Shown: piece by piece, positions 40,865 through 49,481 of the stretch
Position numbering within the stretch: the stretch's first letter is position 1
Layout: each line of letters opens with the position of its first letter
Assembly: GCA_934532985.1 (NCBI GenBank)
Contig: CAKTAV010000006.1
Span: 57,903 to 121,902, forward strand
DNA length: 64,000 nt
Source of the DNA: an uncultured Butyricicoccus sp.
Lineage (GTDB): Bacteria > Bacillota > Clostridia > Oscillospirales > Butyricicoccaceae
Direction: 5' to 3'
The notes under the pieces: model-generated
What the model was told of the DNA's origin: nothing
The model's database searches: none
Seen by the model: the letters and a program-made list of their open reading frames with translations, nothing else
Made by a program: the position numbers and the translations under genes

Positions 40865-41758
40865 TTGAAACGACTTTTTTTATTGCTTCCGATTATCGCC
40901 GGCAGCTTTTGGGGTGTAGTCGGGCTGTTTGTCCGCAGTCTTACTGCGTTCGGAATGAACAACTACACAATACTGGCTTCCCGAAATCTAGTCGCCGTCC
41001 TGCTTTTTGTACTCTGCATCGCCGTGTACAACCGCTCTCTGCTAAAAATTCACCCAAAGGACGTGTGGATTTTCCTCGGCAGCGGTGTTCTCGGTATGCT
41101 CGCCATGAATCTATGTTATAACAGCGCCATTACGCGACTAAATCTTTCTCTCGCCGCCATTCTGCTCAGTCTCGCGCCGATTTTCGTCATGTTTTTCGCC
41201 GCAATTCTGTTCCACGAGCGTATTACGCTGCAAAAGGTCGGCTGTATGGCGCTCGCCATTATTGGCTGTGTCCTGTCCAGCGGCATCTTGGAGCAAAGTG
41301 ACGGGCTAAACCTGTCGGCGTCCGGCGTCGCCTTCGGCCTGTGCTCCGCTTTTTTTTACTCGTTGTACAGCATTTTCTGCAAAATCGGCGCAAGCCGCGG
41401 ATACCACGCCCTGACCGTGCTTCTGTACAGCTTTTTATTCAATACTATTGTTGCATCTCTGTTTGCAGACTGGGCACAAATCGGACAATTTATCGCTATT
41501 TCCCCGGCGAAAAATATTGCATACATGGTCATGCACGCCCTGTGCGCTGCCGTACTGCCGTATATTTTGTATAACATTGCCCTGACCTATGTAGACACCG
41601 GAAAGGTCTCCATCCTGAATTCCAGCAGCGAACCAACCGCCGCCATGGTATTTGGTATGCTATTTTTCTCCGAGATTCCAACCGTTCTCTCGTTCATCGG
41701 TTTGGTTATTACGATTGTCGCGATTGCGCTGCTGTGCCGTCCGGATAAGTCAGAGTAA
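40865..41758 (+). CDS. EamA/DMT family transporter
   Basis: 297 residues, ten membrane segments in two EamA halves. TTG start, with GGAGGG seven bases before. First half RLFLLLPIIAGSFWGVVGLFVRSL and ITRLNLSLAAILLSLAPIFVMFFAAILFHERIT; second half FGLCSAFFYSLYSIFCKIGASRG and SILNSSSEPTAAMVFGMLFFSE. Exports or imports a small metabolite, unknown. The upstream TAGGAGGTAT/ATACTCCTA imperfect hairpin (40831-40852) may affect initiation. Confidence 0.88.
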   Translation: MKRLFLLLPIIAGSFWGVVGLFVRSLTAFGMNNYTILASRNLVAVLLFVLCIAVYNRSLLKIHPKDVWIFLGSGVLGMLAMNLCYNSAITRLNLSLAAILLSLAPIFVMFFAAILFHERITLQKVGCMALAIIGCVLSSGILEQSDGLNLSASGVAFGLCSAFFYSLYSIFCKIGASRGYHALTVLLYSFLFNTIVASLFADWAQIGQFIAISPAKNIAYMVMHALCAAVLPYILYNIALTYVDTGKVSILNSSSEPTAAMVFGMLFFSEIPTVLSFIGLVITIVAIALLCRPDKSE

Positions 41759-41785
41759 ATCTCACAGTACATCGTAGCAATGGCG

Positions 41786-41824
41786 AAGGGTCTGCCGCAT
41801 CTTTGCAGCAGACCCTTCTTTTTT
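41786..41824. terminator. Terminator between EamA and sigE
   Basis: Stem AAGGGTCTGC and GCAGACCCTT with a 12-base loop and T-run on the plus strand. Its arms share GGGTCTGC/GCAGACCC with two hairpins at 46208 and 55808, so it may belong to a dispersed family. Confidence 0.8.
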
Positions 41825-41841
41825 GTTCCCTATCCGGCTTT

Positions 41842-42567
41842 TCAGCCCCATTTGAGAATGTCCCGCCGCATTCTCTGAATGATTCGCTTCTCCAGCCGGG
41901 AAATGTAGGACTGCGAAATGCCGAGACGGTCAGCAACTTCCTTTTGTGTCCGCTCGTCTCGTCCGTCCAATCCAAACCGCAGTCGGATAATCAACTGTTC
42001 GCGTTCCGGCAGCCGCTTCATCGCGCGGTGCAGCAGCTGGCGGTCCACATCGTCTTCAATCGGGCGCATTACGCTGTCCGGCTCTGTGCCCAGAATATCG
42101 GACAGCAGAAGCTCATTTCCGTCCCAATCGGTTGACAGCGGTTCATCAAATGAAACCTCGGTGCGCTGGCCGGAGATCTTACGCAGATGCATCAAAATTT
42201 CATTTTCAATACAGCGGGATGCGTAAGTTGCCAGCTTGGTCTTTCGTTCTGTGTTAAAGGTCTCTACCGCTTTGATGAGACCGATCGTGCCAATGGAAAT
42301 CAAATCCTCCATTCCCACGCCGGTATTTTCAAACTTTTTCGCAATGTACACAACCAGTCGCAGATTGTGCTCAATCAGTCGATCCCGACACGCCGGGTCG
42401 CCGTTTTGACAGCCTTCAATCGCCTCTCTTTCCTCGTCACAGCGCAGCGGAGGCGGCAGCACCACCGTTCCACCGATGTAATATACGCCGTCGTCCTGCG
42501 GCAGCAGCCCCAGCCGGATCAGCCACCGCCGCAGCGCTGCGCACAGCCTTGCTCGGATGTTCCGCAT
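41842..42567 (-). CDS. sigE: Sporulation sigma factor SigE
   Basis: 241 residues. After a hydrophobic, basic pro-sequence (1-25, RARLCAALRRWLIRLGLLP) comes YYIGGTVVLPPPL, the SigE processing region, then NLRLVVYIAKKFENTGVGMEDLISIGTIGLIKAVETFN and region 4 RTQKEVADRLGISQSYISRLEKRI. Controls early mother-cell genes; activated by SpoIIGA cleavage. Its start lies inside the end of spoIIGA (49-base overlap). Confidence 0.97.
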   Translation of the reverse strand: MRNIRARLCAALRRWLIRLGLLPQDDGVYYIGGTVVLPPPLRCDEEREAIEGCQNGDPACRDRLIEHNLRLVVYIAKKFENTGVGMEDLISIGTIGLIKAVETFNTERKTKLATYASRCIENEILMHLRKISGQRTEVSFDEPLSTDWDGNELLLSDILGTEPDSVMRPIEDDVDRQLLHRAMKRLPEREQLIIRLRFGLDGRDERTQKEVADRLGISQSYISRLEKRIIQRMRRDILKWG

Positions 42568-43364
42568 AACTCCTCCCTTCCGTCTGCAATCAGTCCGTCA
42601 TACTCCGCTCCCATCTCCTGCTCACTCAGAGCGATTACCGCATCATACCGGCTTCCGTCCTCCCGACGGATTTCCTCCGGTGTCCATGCCTTCAGCCATC
42701 CGGTTCCTCCCAGCGCACAGTAGGGAATCCGATATTCCTCCACGCCGTTCAGCGCCTCCGGAAACAGAGCACGCGCCGACCGCGTCGTCAGGATCAGCAC
42801 CGGCTTGCCGGTCTTTGGGTCGTGCAGCAGGTTGCCGCTGTCCCGCAGCAGACGCACCGACGCCGTCCGCCCGCCGGAGCAAATCGTCACTCGCTCCGCG
42901 CGCGGTTTCTGCTCCGATGCACTCCGTCGAAACACCACTGCACTGATTCCATAGGCCAGCAGCGCCGCAGTCAGCAGCACCGTGCGCGGCACCGGCACGG
43001 TCAGCACACCACTGCGGTAAAAATCCGCGCCGCACAGCGCGCTCAGCGCACTGACACAACCACCAAACACAAAGCTCACCAGCAGTACCGTCATCGTACT
43101 GCGCAGCCAGACCGCCCGCCGCGGGCAGTCAAAGGCGACCGCCGTCAGTCCACCGGCACACAGCAGACGCAGCGGAGCCAGCGCCGCCAGCGGAACCAGC
43201 ACACACAGCACCGCATACCCCGCCCCAAGCGCCGCCGCCGCGACGAGACGACGCCCGGAGCCGGTTCTGCCGCTGATCTGTCCGGACGCCCGCAGAATCC
43301 CATAGTCCATGGCAAAATTTAAGGCCGCCAGAACATCCAGATAGATTACTTGCACCGGTTCCAC
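42519..43364 (-). CDS. spoIIGA: Sigma-E processing peptidase SpoIIGA
   Basis: 281 residues: five hydrophobic segments in the N-terminal half (QVIYLDVLAALNFAMDYGIL at start) and a soluble C-terminal aspartic protease-like domain with LLRDSGNLLHDPKTGKPV, matching the active-site DSGN of SpoIIGA. It removes the pro-sequence of SigE in the mother-cell membrane. The 5' side is a start ATG with GGAGG. More GC- and Ala/Arg-rich than its Bacillus homologue, but order and overlap with sigE are normal. Confidence 0.93.
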   Translation of the reverse strand: MEPVQVIYLDVLAALNFAMDYGILRASGQISGRTGSGRRLVAAAALGAGYAVLCVLVPLAALAPLRLLCAGGLTAVAFDCPRRAVWLRSTMTVLLVSFVFGGCVSALSALCGADFYRSGVLTVPVPRTVLLTAALLAYGISAVVFRRSASEQKPRAERVTICSGGRTASVRLLRDSGNLLHDPKTGKPVLILTTRSARALFPEALNGVEEYRIPYCALGGTGWLKAWTPEEIRREDGSRYDAVIALSEQEMGAEYDGLIADGREELCGTSEQGCAQRCGGG

Positions 43365-43486
43365 CTCCTGACGCGGTCATTGTACCAAAGTTCCCGCGCC
43401 GAACCTGTCAAAACGGCAAACAAGCATTCCATATTTTTCCGACAGCCTTGTATTTCATTTTTGCTTCTCCGCGCGAATTCCCCACG

Positions 43487-44284
43487 TTACCGATATTTGC
43501 TCAGCAAAATGACAATTCTCTTTTTCCGGCTCTCGCCGAGAATTTCTTCCACCTTGCCGCGTCCCATGCCGCGCAGAGTAATCGCGTCGCCCTCGTCCAC
43601 CTCTCGGTCGGGCTGGACGCACGGACGCTGATTGAGAAACACCCGCCCGCTGCGAATTGCCTCCGCCGACTTGCTGCGCGAGATGCGAAACAGCGACGCG
43701 CACACCGCGTCCAGCCGCAAGGACGCCACCGTATCGCGGAATGAGTCGATTTCCGGCTTGGGAATCGCAACCGCATCCAGCGGAATTTCCTCCGTTTGAA
43801 TGTGCTTTCGCCCCGCTTTGGTATAATTCATCAGCAGAAACGGCGCAATTTCCTTGAGCACGATAATATCCGCCCCGTGCTCCCCGACTAAAATATCACC
43901 GATACACTCGCGCTGAATTTGCAGACCCATCAGCGAGCCGAGGTAATCGCGGTGCGACAGCGTATCCGCCTTGCTCTTGGTGCACCGAATCGCCGTCAGC
44001 GGCATGTCCTCGTCCTCCGGTGACAGATTCTCCAGATAATCCGGCAGGAAGACCAGCACACGCCGTTCCGCTCCCTCATAGCCGCCGCAGAACATCCATC
44101 GCCGCTCGCCCAATCGCTCCAGCGCCTGCTCCGCCAGCGCCGCTTCCCGGAGATCCAAAAATTTTGTGCTCGTCACATAGCACTTTTCCCGACACGTCGC
44201 CGCCTTGTCCATCACATGCATCAGCATGGTTCGCTCTTCTCCGTTTTGCGCCAATCGGCGAATCAGTTCCGACTTTTGTTCCAT
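43487..44284 (-). CDS. ylmH: S4-domain RNA-binding protein YlmH
   Basis: 265 residues from the ATG at 44284 (AAGGAGAAAACG before it). Middle domain (LGSLMGLQIQRECIGDILVGEHGADIIV) and C-terminal S4 domain (ASLFRISRSKSAEAIRSGRVFLNQR, GDAITLRGMGRGKVEEIL) define the YlmH family. In Bacillus subtilis YlmH binds the large ribosomal subunit and can act in ribosome quality control; cell-division association has also been proposed. Located near the sporulation genes, though its own cluster (divIVA, sepF) is absent. Confidence 0.92.
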   Translation of the reverse strand: MEQKSELIRRLAQNGEERTMLMHVMDKAATCREKCYVTSTKFLDLREAALAEQALERLGERRWMFCGGYEGAERRVLVFLPDYLENLSPEDEDMPLTAIRCTKSKADTLSHRDYLGSLMGLQIQRECIGDILVGEHGADIIVLKEIAPFLLMNYTKAGRKHIQTEEIPLDAVAIPKPEIDSFRDTVASLRLDAVCASLFRISRSKSAEAIRSGRVFLNQRPCVQPDREVDEGDAITLRGMGRGKVEEILGESRKKRIVILLSKYR

Positions 44285-44400
44285 CGTTTTCTCCTTGTTT
44301 TTCGTCAACTTCCCTGTTTTGCCTATTGTACCGCATTCCGGACTGTATTACAATAAAAGAGCAATCAACAGCAGCTTATCCCAATCAGGAGGAACCCCAC

Positions 44401-45399
44401 ATGGTAAAAGAAAAGGTATTGCAGGCATTAGAGCAGCACCGCGGCGAGCTGGTCTCCGGCGGCACGTTGGCCCGTGAGCTGTCGGTATCCCGCACTGCGG
44501 TCTGGAAGGCAATCACCACCCTGCGCAACGAAGGATTTCCGATTGAATCCGTCGCGGGCGGCGGCTACTGTCTGTCGGAAACCAGCGATGCGCTGTCCGC
44601 CGCAGGCATTACGCTGCATCTGACCACGGATACCATCGGTCGTTCGCTGGACGTGTTTTCCGAGATTGACTCTACCAACAGCTATCTTAAACTACACGCC
44701 GCCGAATTGTCGCACGGACACACCGCCGTTGCGGACAGCCAGACCGACGGGCGCGGGCGGCGCGGGCGTTCCTTCCTCTCCCCCTCCGGCACCGGTGTCT
44801 ATCTGAGCATTCTGCTGCATCCAACGCTTCCGCTGGAGCAGATCAACCGCATCACCATCGGCGCGGCAATCGCCGCTTGTCATGCCATTGAAGAGACCGC
44901 CGATTTTACCCCGTCGCTCAAGTGGGTCAACGACGTCCTGAAAAACGGAAAGAAGCTCTGCGGCATTTTGACTGAGGCCTCTGTAGAGGCCGAAACCGGC
45001 AGCCTGAGCTATGCCATCGTCGGCATCGGCATCAATGTCCGCACACCGGACGGCGGTTATCCGGAGGAGCTGCGCGGAATCGCCGGAAATCTGGAGGAGT
45101 TTTCCGATCACAGCGTCCACCGCAATGTGCTCGTCGCTCATTTTCTTAACCACTTTGAGCGCTGCTATCATCTGATTGAATCCGGTGACGTGGATGCTTT
45201 GATGACAGATTATCGGTCCTATATGCATTTTCTCAATCAGGAGATCCGCATTATCAACGACGGCGCGGTCGAACCTGCGATTGCCCGCGATATCACCAAC
45301 GAGGGCTATCTCGTCGTTGAGCAAAACGGCGTACGCCGTGCGCTGAACTCCGGTGAAATCAGCATCCGTCTGGAGGAACAGACGGATCTCCCCAAATAA
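44401..45399 (+). CDS. birA: Biotin-protein ligase and biotin repressor BirA
   Basis: 332 residues. An N-terminal winged helix (SGGTLARELSVSRTAVWKAITTLRNEGFPIESV) shows the bifunctional, DNA-binding form. The ligase core has IDSTNSYL, GRGRRGRSFLSP (biotinyl-AMP loop), LKWVNDVLKNGKKLCGIL and GIGINVR, and a C-terminal SH3-like cap. Attaches biotin to carboxylases and represses biotin genes when charged. AGGAGG precedes the ATG. Confidence 0.96.
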   Translation: MVKEKVLQALEQHRGELVSGGTLARELSVSRTAVWKAITTLRNEGFPIESVAGGGYCLSETSDALSAAGITLHLTTDTIGRSLDVFSEIDSTNSYLKLHAAELSHGHTAVADSQTDGRGRRGRSFLSPSGTGVYLSILLHPTLPLEQINRITIGAAIAACHAIEETADFTPSLKWVNDVLKNGKKLCGILTEASVEAETGSLSYAIVGIGINVRTPDGGYPEELRGIAGNLEEFSDHSVHRNVLVAHFLNHFERCYHLIESGDVDALMTDYRSYMHFLNQEIRIINDGAVEPAIARDITNEGYLVVEQNGVRRALNSGEISIRLEEQTDLPK

Positions 45400-45411
45400 T
45401 AAATGACAAGC

Positions 45412-45450
45412 AACGAGCTGCGGACATCCCGCAGCTCGTTTTGATTTTCT
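45412..45450. terminator. Terminator of birA
   Basis: 12-bp stem AACGAGCTGCGG and complement, 5-base loop, then TTGATTTTC. Confidence 0.85.
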
Positions 45451-45460
45451 ATGTATTATA

Positions 45461-46102
45461 TTACGCGACGTTCCAGCGATAGTGTCCCACCACCGTGAAC
45501 TTTTCCATATCGTCTGCTTCCACCGCCCCTTGAAGCCGCGAGGCGTGGTGAATCAGCAGCGGCACGCCCTCTCGGTTGCACTTATCCGACACGATGCCGA
45601 TATGCTTGGAAAAAACAACAATATCGCCGCCCTGCCATGCTTCGGTATCATAAATATCCGTAGACAAGCTCTCCGCGTGTCGATCCAAATAGACGCGCAG
45701 ATTTTTCACTCGGCGGAAATCAATATTCGGATCGGGTCGATCAATGTCGTAGCTCTCCGGATGCTCCGCAATGTCCTCATCCACCCTGTCCTTGAGCGAG
45801 AAGCCGGCGGCATCCAGCGCATTCCAAACCACATCGGTACACACGCCGCAGCCGTCGTCCGGATATCCTCCCTCATAATATTCACTCTTGTACACGGGAT
45901 TCGTCGCGATATACGCCCGCGCTCCTTCCAAAATATCCGTATAATCGTCAATCCCGTCCCCATCCGCATCCGTTTTGCTCGGCGTAAAGGAAAGTGTTTC
46001 GCCTGACCAGCTTCGGCTTGTCAGGCCGGATAGTAGAAAGAATGCCGCACTTCCCACCGTAAAGCAGCACAGCACCGCGATAATCACCCGTACCTTTTTC
46101 AT
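45461..46102 (-). CDS. Exported DUF1287 protein (papain-like fold)
   Basis: 213 residues. One N-terminal membrane anchor or signal (VIIAVLCCFTVGSAAFFLLSG), a calcium-loop-like TDADGDGIDDYTD, then the DUF1287 core: GCGVCTDVVWNALDAAGF with the putative catalytic cysteine, IDFRRVKNLRVYLDRH, and WQGGDIVVFSKHIGIVSD with the histidine. The layout is like NlpC/P60 cell-wall hydrolases, so a role at the peptidoglycan is possible but unproven. Confidence 0.82.
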   Translation of the reverse strand: MKKVRVIIAVLCCFTVGSAAFFLLSGLTSRSWSGETLSFTPSKTDADGDGIDDYTDILEGARAYIATNPVYKSEYYEGGYPDDGCGVCTDVVWNALDAAGFSLKDRVDEDIAEHPESYDIDRPDPNIDFRRVKNLRVYLDRHAESLSTDIYDTEAWQGGDIVVFSKHIGIVSDKCNREGVPLLIHHASRLQGAVEADDMEKFTVVGHYRWNVA

Positions 46103-46207
46103 AGAACTCCCCCGTTCGTTTTTCTTCAGTATACCAGCTCACGGTATTTCCGCAAGAAATCGACGGGAAAGTTCACTCTTTTGTTACAGTGGCGACATAT
46201 TTATAGC

Positions 46208-46249
46208 AAAACAGGTCTGCTGCAAAATGAGAATGCAACAGACCTGTTT
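46208..46249. repeat. Dispersed hairpin GTCTG(Y)TGCA, copy 1
   Basis: AAACAGGTCTG-CTGCA ... TGCA-A-CAGACCTGTTT. Copy 2 at 55808-55843 shares the inner GTCTG-TTGCAAAAT and TGCAACAGAC and a similar loop; the terminator at 41786 shares the outer arms. Confidence 0.55.
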
Positions 46250-46299
46250 CGGTTTCAGTAGGATGGTACACCGCCATATAGATTAGAGGTTATTGGCAG

Positions 46300-46345
46300 T
46301 TCACAACCCTTCTGTCACGGCGATGCCGTGACATCTTCCCTTACA
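46300..46345. repeat. Possible dispersed element with CGGCG hairpin, copy 1
   Basis: ACAACCCTTCTGTCACGG, hairpin, then TCTTCCCTT. A similar CCCCTCAGCCGCC-hairpin-TAGCTCCCTT lies at 55357-55400. The likeness is to short intergenic elements I know from related gut Firmicutes; identity is low here. Confidence 0.35.
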
Positions 46346-46529
46346 CAGGGACGATTTTGGTGCGTGCCATTTAATTCTCTGTTTTCAAAGTGACTCTTAC
46401 CGTTTTTCAAATTTCAAACCAGCGAAGCGTTTGGAATTTGAGGAGCAAGACCACGGAGCGGGTGAGCCATGCTGATGCCTCAGCGTGGCGATATAGCGAA
46501 GTGCGTCGCCGCGACGTCGCAGCGGCCCA

Positions 46530-48188
46530 TCAGATCTCCATAATAACCGGCAGAATCATCGGGCTGCGCTTGGTCTTACGGTACAGGAACTCCGACAAGT
46601 CGCTCTTGACCGCCGCCTTAATTGTCGTCCAGTCGCGCACAAATTGATCCGTGCAGCGATCCAGTGCGCGCTCTGCCACCATGCGAAGCTCTTCCATCAG
46701 ATCTTCCGCTTCCTTGACATAGATAAAGCCGCGGGAGACGATATCCGGACCCGCAATGACCAGTCCGCTCTCGCTGTCGATCGTCACAACGACAACCAAC
46801 AGGCCGTCCTCGGACAGATGCTTTCGGTCGCGCAGAACCGCCGTGCCGACGTCGCCGATACCAAAGCCATCCACCAATACCTTGCCGGACGGCACCGGAT
46901 TGGCCAGACGCGCACCGCGCACACCGATTTCAATCGGGCGTCCGATATCCGAAATCAGCACATTCTTCGCCGGAACGCCCGTCTGCTGTGCCAGCTCGCC
47001 ATGGCGGCGCAGCATGCTGTACTCACCGTGCACCGGAATGAAGTATTTCGGGCGAACGAGCGCCAGCATCAGGCGCAGCTCCTCGCTGCACGCATGACCG
47101 GAAACATGGATAATCGCGTGACGGTTGTATACGACATCCGCGCCCTTTTTGCTCAGCTCATTGATGATATTCGTCACGGACTTTTCGTTGCCCGGAATGG
47201 CCGACGCCGACAGAATAATCTTATCCCCTGCGCCGACCTCAATGAACTTATGGCTGGAAAACGCCATACGGTGCAGTGCACTCATGGACTCGCCCTGCGA
47301 GCCCGTGCAGATAACCGTTACCTTGCTCTTGGCATAGCGATTGACCTCCGAAATGTCAATTAAAACCCCATCTGGCACGTTCAGATAGCCCAGTTCCATC
47401 GCCACCTTGGAGATATTCTCCATACTGCGTCCGCAGATGGCAACCTTGCGGCCGTGGTTTGCCGCCGCATCCATAATCTGCTGAATACGGTAGATATTCG
47501 ACGCAAACGTAGCTACAATAATGCGCTGCTCGCAGCCCTTGAACTGCTCCTCGAACGTCTTGCCGACCTCGATTTCGCTCGGAGTATAGCCGTCGCGCTC
47601 CGCGTTCGTCGAATCGCTCATCAGCGCCAGAACACCCTTTTTGCCCAGCTCGCCAAAGCGCGTCAGATCCAACATTTCTCCAGAAACCGGCGTCGGGTCG
47701 ATCTTGAAGTCACCGGTGTGCACGATAACACCGATCGGCGTGGTAACTGCCAGTGCAACCGAATCCGCAATCGAGTGGTTCGTGTGAATCAGCTCTACGT
47801 CAAAGCAGCCCAGCTTAATATGGTCGCCCGCGCGGACGCAGCGGATGTCCACCTGATTGGTCATACGGTGCTCCTGGAACTTGGAATTCAGGATACCTGC
47901 TACCAGACGGGTGCAGTATACCGGAACCTTCAGCTCTTTCAAAACATACGGAAGCGCACCGATATGGTCCTCATGACCATGGGTGATGACAATGCCTCGT
48001 ACCTTTGCCCGATGGCGGCGCAAATACGTAATGTCCGGAATGACCAGATCGACACCCAGCATTTCGTTATCCGGGAACGCCAAACCACAGTCAATGACAA
48101 AAATGTCCTGACCATACTCGATTACCGTCATGTTCTTGCCAATCTCATTGAGACCGCCCAGCGGTATAATTTTCAGTTTTTCTTTCAT
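46530..48188 (-). CDS. rnjA: Ribonuclease J
   Basis: 552 residues from the ATG at 48188. Metallo-beta-lactamase and beta-CASP nuclease of mRNA decay and rRNA processing. LKIIPLGGLNEIGKNMTVIEYG at the start, the metal site ITHGHEDHIGALPYVL, VHTGDFKIDPTP, SDSTNAERDG, CTGSQGESMSALHRM, HVSGHACSEELRLM, FIPVHGEYSML and a C-terminal dimerisation region (VRDWTTIKAAVKSDLSEFLYRKTKRSPMILP). Has both 5'-exonuclease and endonuclease activity in Bacillus homologues. Behind a structured 160-base leader. Confidence 0.95.
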   Translation of the reverse strand: MKEKLKIIPLGGLNEIGKNMTVIEYGQDIFVIDCGLAFPDNEMLGVDLVIPDITYLRRHRAKVRGIVITHGHEDHIGALPYVLKELKVPVYCTRLVAGILNSKFQEHRMTNQVDIRCVRAGDHIKLGCFDVELIHTNHSIADSVALAVTTPIGVIVHTGDFKIDPTPVSGEMLDLTRFGELGKKGVLALMSDSTNAERDGYTPSEIEVGKTFEEQFKGCEQRIIVATFASNIYRIQQIMDAAANHGRKVAICGRSMENISKVAMELGYLNVPDGVLIDISEVNRYAKSKVTVICTGSQGESMSALHRMAFSSHKFIEVGAGDKIILSASAIPGNEKSVTNIINELSKKGADVVYNRHAIIHVSGHACSEELRLMLALVRPKYFIPVHGEYSMLRRHGELAQQTGVPAKNVLISDIGRPIEIGVRGARLANPVPSGKVLVDGFGIGDVGTAVLRDRKHLSEDGLLVVVVTIDSESGLVIAGPDIVSRGFIYVKEAEDLMEELRMVAERALDRCTDQFVRDWTTIKAAVKSDLSEFLYRKTKRSPMILPVIMEI

Positions 48189-48279
48189 AAAGTTGTAATC
48201 ACTTTCCTTTGCCAACCCGATTCATTTCGCACCGCCCCTGTACTCGGGCGTTCCGGCGTAGCAATCCTGCCGGGCGAAA

Positions 48280-48376
48280 CGCTACGGGGTATTCATTCTT
48301 CTATTGATAACCTGCCGTTGCAGGTTCCCATCGTTATTCATTCTTGTAGTATAGCATAATTCCTATTGCGTGTACA
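48280..48376 (-). promoter_or_regulatory. RNase J promoter and structured leader
   Basis: Promoter TGTACA (48371-48376), 17-bp spacer, TATACT (48348-48353) on the minus strand. The leader has an AACCTGC-CGTT-GCAGGTT hairpin (48309-48326) flanked by an exact direct repeat of TATTCATTCTT (plus-strand 48290-48300 and 48335-48345) and a longer GTAGC...GCTAC stem below 48285. RNase genes often use such leaders for autoregulation; here that is inference. Between 48377 and 48528 nothing is recognised. Confidence 0.5.
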
Positions 48377-48528
48377 CCTGAAAGCCGTCGTTTTCTCCCG
48401 AATCGTCTATTCCACGAAATCCATCCACTTTTTTTCTTCTTTTTAAGTATTATTTGCCATGGCATTGGAGATCATTCCAAACTGCCCTCCTCCGTTTCAC
48501 GCTCCGCTTTCTGACGGTCACTTACCAT

Positions 48529-48557
48529 TTGCATTTTTTCTCTCCATGCTCTATACT
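48529..48557 (+). promoter_or_regulatory. metF operon promoter
   Basis: TTGCAT, 17-bp spacer, TATACT, 45 bases before the metF ATG. No S-box or cobalamin riboswitch core is present in the short leader. Confidence 0.7.
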
Positions 48558-48602
48558 AACATTACCTATCAATTCAATTTGTATTAAAAGGATACGACTA
48601 TT

Positions 48603-49481
48603 ATGAAAATCTCCGATCTATTTCAGGCAAAAAATACCGTCTTTTCTCTGGAGGTCTTTCCTCCGAAAAAGACCAGCGGCATCCACACGATCTACGAAAC
48701 CCTGGATCAGCTGTCTGACCTGCCGTTGGACTTCATCAGCGTCACCTATGGCGCCGGCGGCGTCGGTACCGGCAGTGATACGGCACGAATTGCTGCAGAC
48801 CTGAAAAATAAATATCATATCGAGCCGATGGCACATCTGACCGGCATTCATACCACGCGTCCGCAGGCATATGACATTCTCTCAGAGCTTCAGGACAACG
48901 GCGTAGAAAACGTCCTCGCTCTGCGTGGTGACCGCCACGATGATCTGCCGGTTTCGGCTGATTTTCCGTATGCCAGTGATTTAACCGCTTATATTCACGA
49001 TTTCGGCGGTTTCGACATCGGCGGCGCGTGCTATCCGGAGGGCCATCCGGAGGCGGAATCGCTGATCGCCGACACCATCAACCTCAAGCACAAAATCAAT
49101 GCCGGCTGCTCCCATCTGGTCACCCAGCTGTTTTATGACAACAACGACTTTTATTCGTTCCAGGAGCGCATGAAGCTGGCGGGAATTGATGTGCCTATGG
49201 AAGCCGGAATCATGCCGGTTGTCAACAAAAAACAGATTGAACGCACGGTTTCCATGTGCGGCGCCAGTCTGCCGCGCAAGTTCACCCACATGATGGCGCG
49301 GTATGAGGACAGCCCGGAGGCGCTGTTTGACGCCGGTATCGCCTACGCCGTCGATCAAATCATCGACCTGATTTCCAACGGTGTGGACGGCATTCACTTA
49401 TATGCCATGAACAATCCGCGCGTCGCTCATCTGATTTATAACCGCATCCGCACGGTGCTGGAGGCTTCCAACCACTCATGA
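48603..49481 (+). CDS. metF: Methylenetetrahydrofolate reductase
   Basis: 292 residues, FAD TIM barrel reducing methylene-THF to methyl-THF. Motifs FSLEVFPPKKTSGI, ISVTYGAGGVG, HLTGIHTT, LALRGDRHDD, GGACYPEGHPEA and LVTQLFYDNNDFYSF. First gene of the metF - activation protein - metH operon; the next gene overlaps by four bases (ATGA). Confidence 0.96.
   Translation: MKISDLFQAKNTVFSLEVFPPKKTSGIHTIYETLDQLSDLPLDFISVTYGAGGVGTGSDTARIAADLKNKYHIEPMAHLTGIHTTRPQAYDILSELQDNGVENVLALRGDRHDDLPVSADFPYASDLTAYIHDFGGFDIGGACYPEGHPEAESLIADTINLKHKINAGCSHLVTQLFYDNNDFYSFQERMKLAGIDVPMEAGIMPVVNKKQIERTVSMCGASLPRKFTHMMARYEDSPEALFDAGIAYAVDQIIDLISNGVDGIHLYAMNNPRVAHLIYNRIRTVLEASNHS

Larger units (their letters stand above)
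46103..46529. other. Intergenic stretch with a repeat-family hairpin and no gene
   Basis: No ORF with a ribosome binding site is seen. It holds the hairpin at 46208-46249, a GTCACGGC-GAT-GCCGTGAC hairpin at 46314-46332 with pyrimidine-rich flanks (see repeats), and GCCATGCTGA...TCAGCGTGGC at 46466-46489 close to the end of the RNase J gene. Confidence 0.6.
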
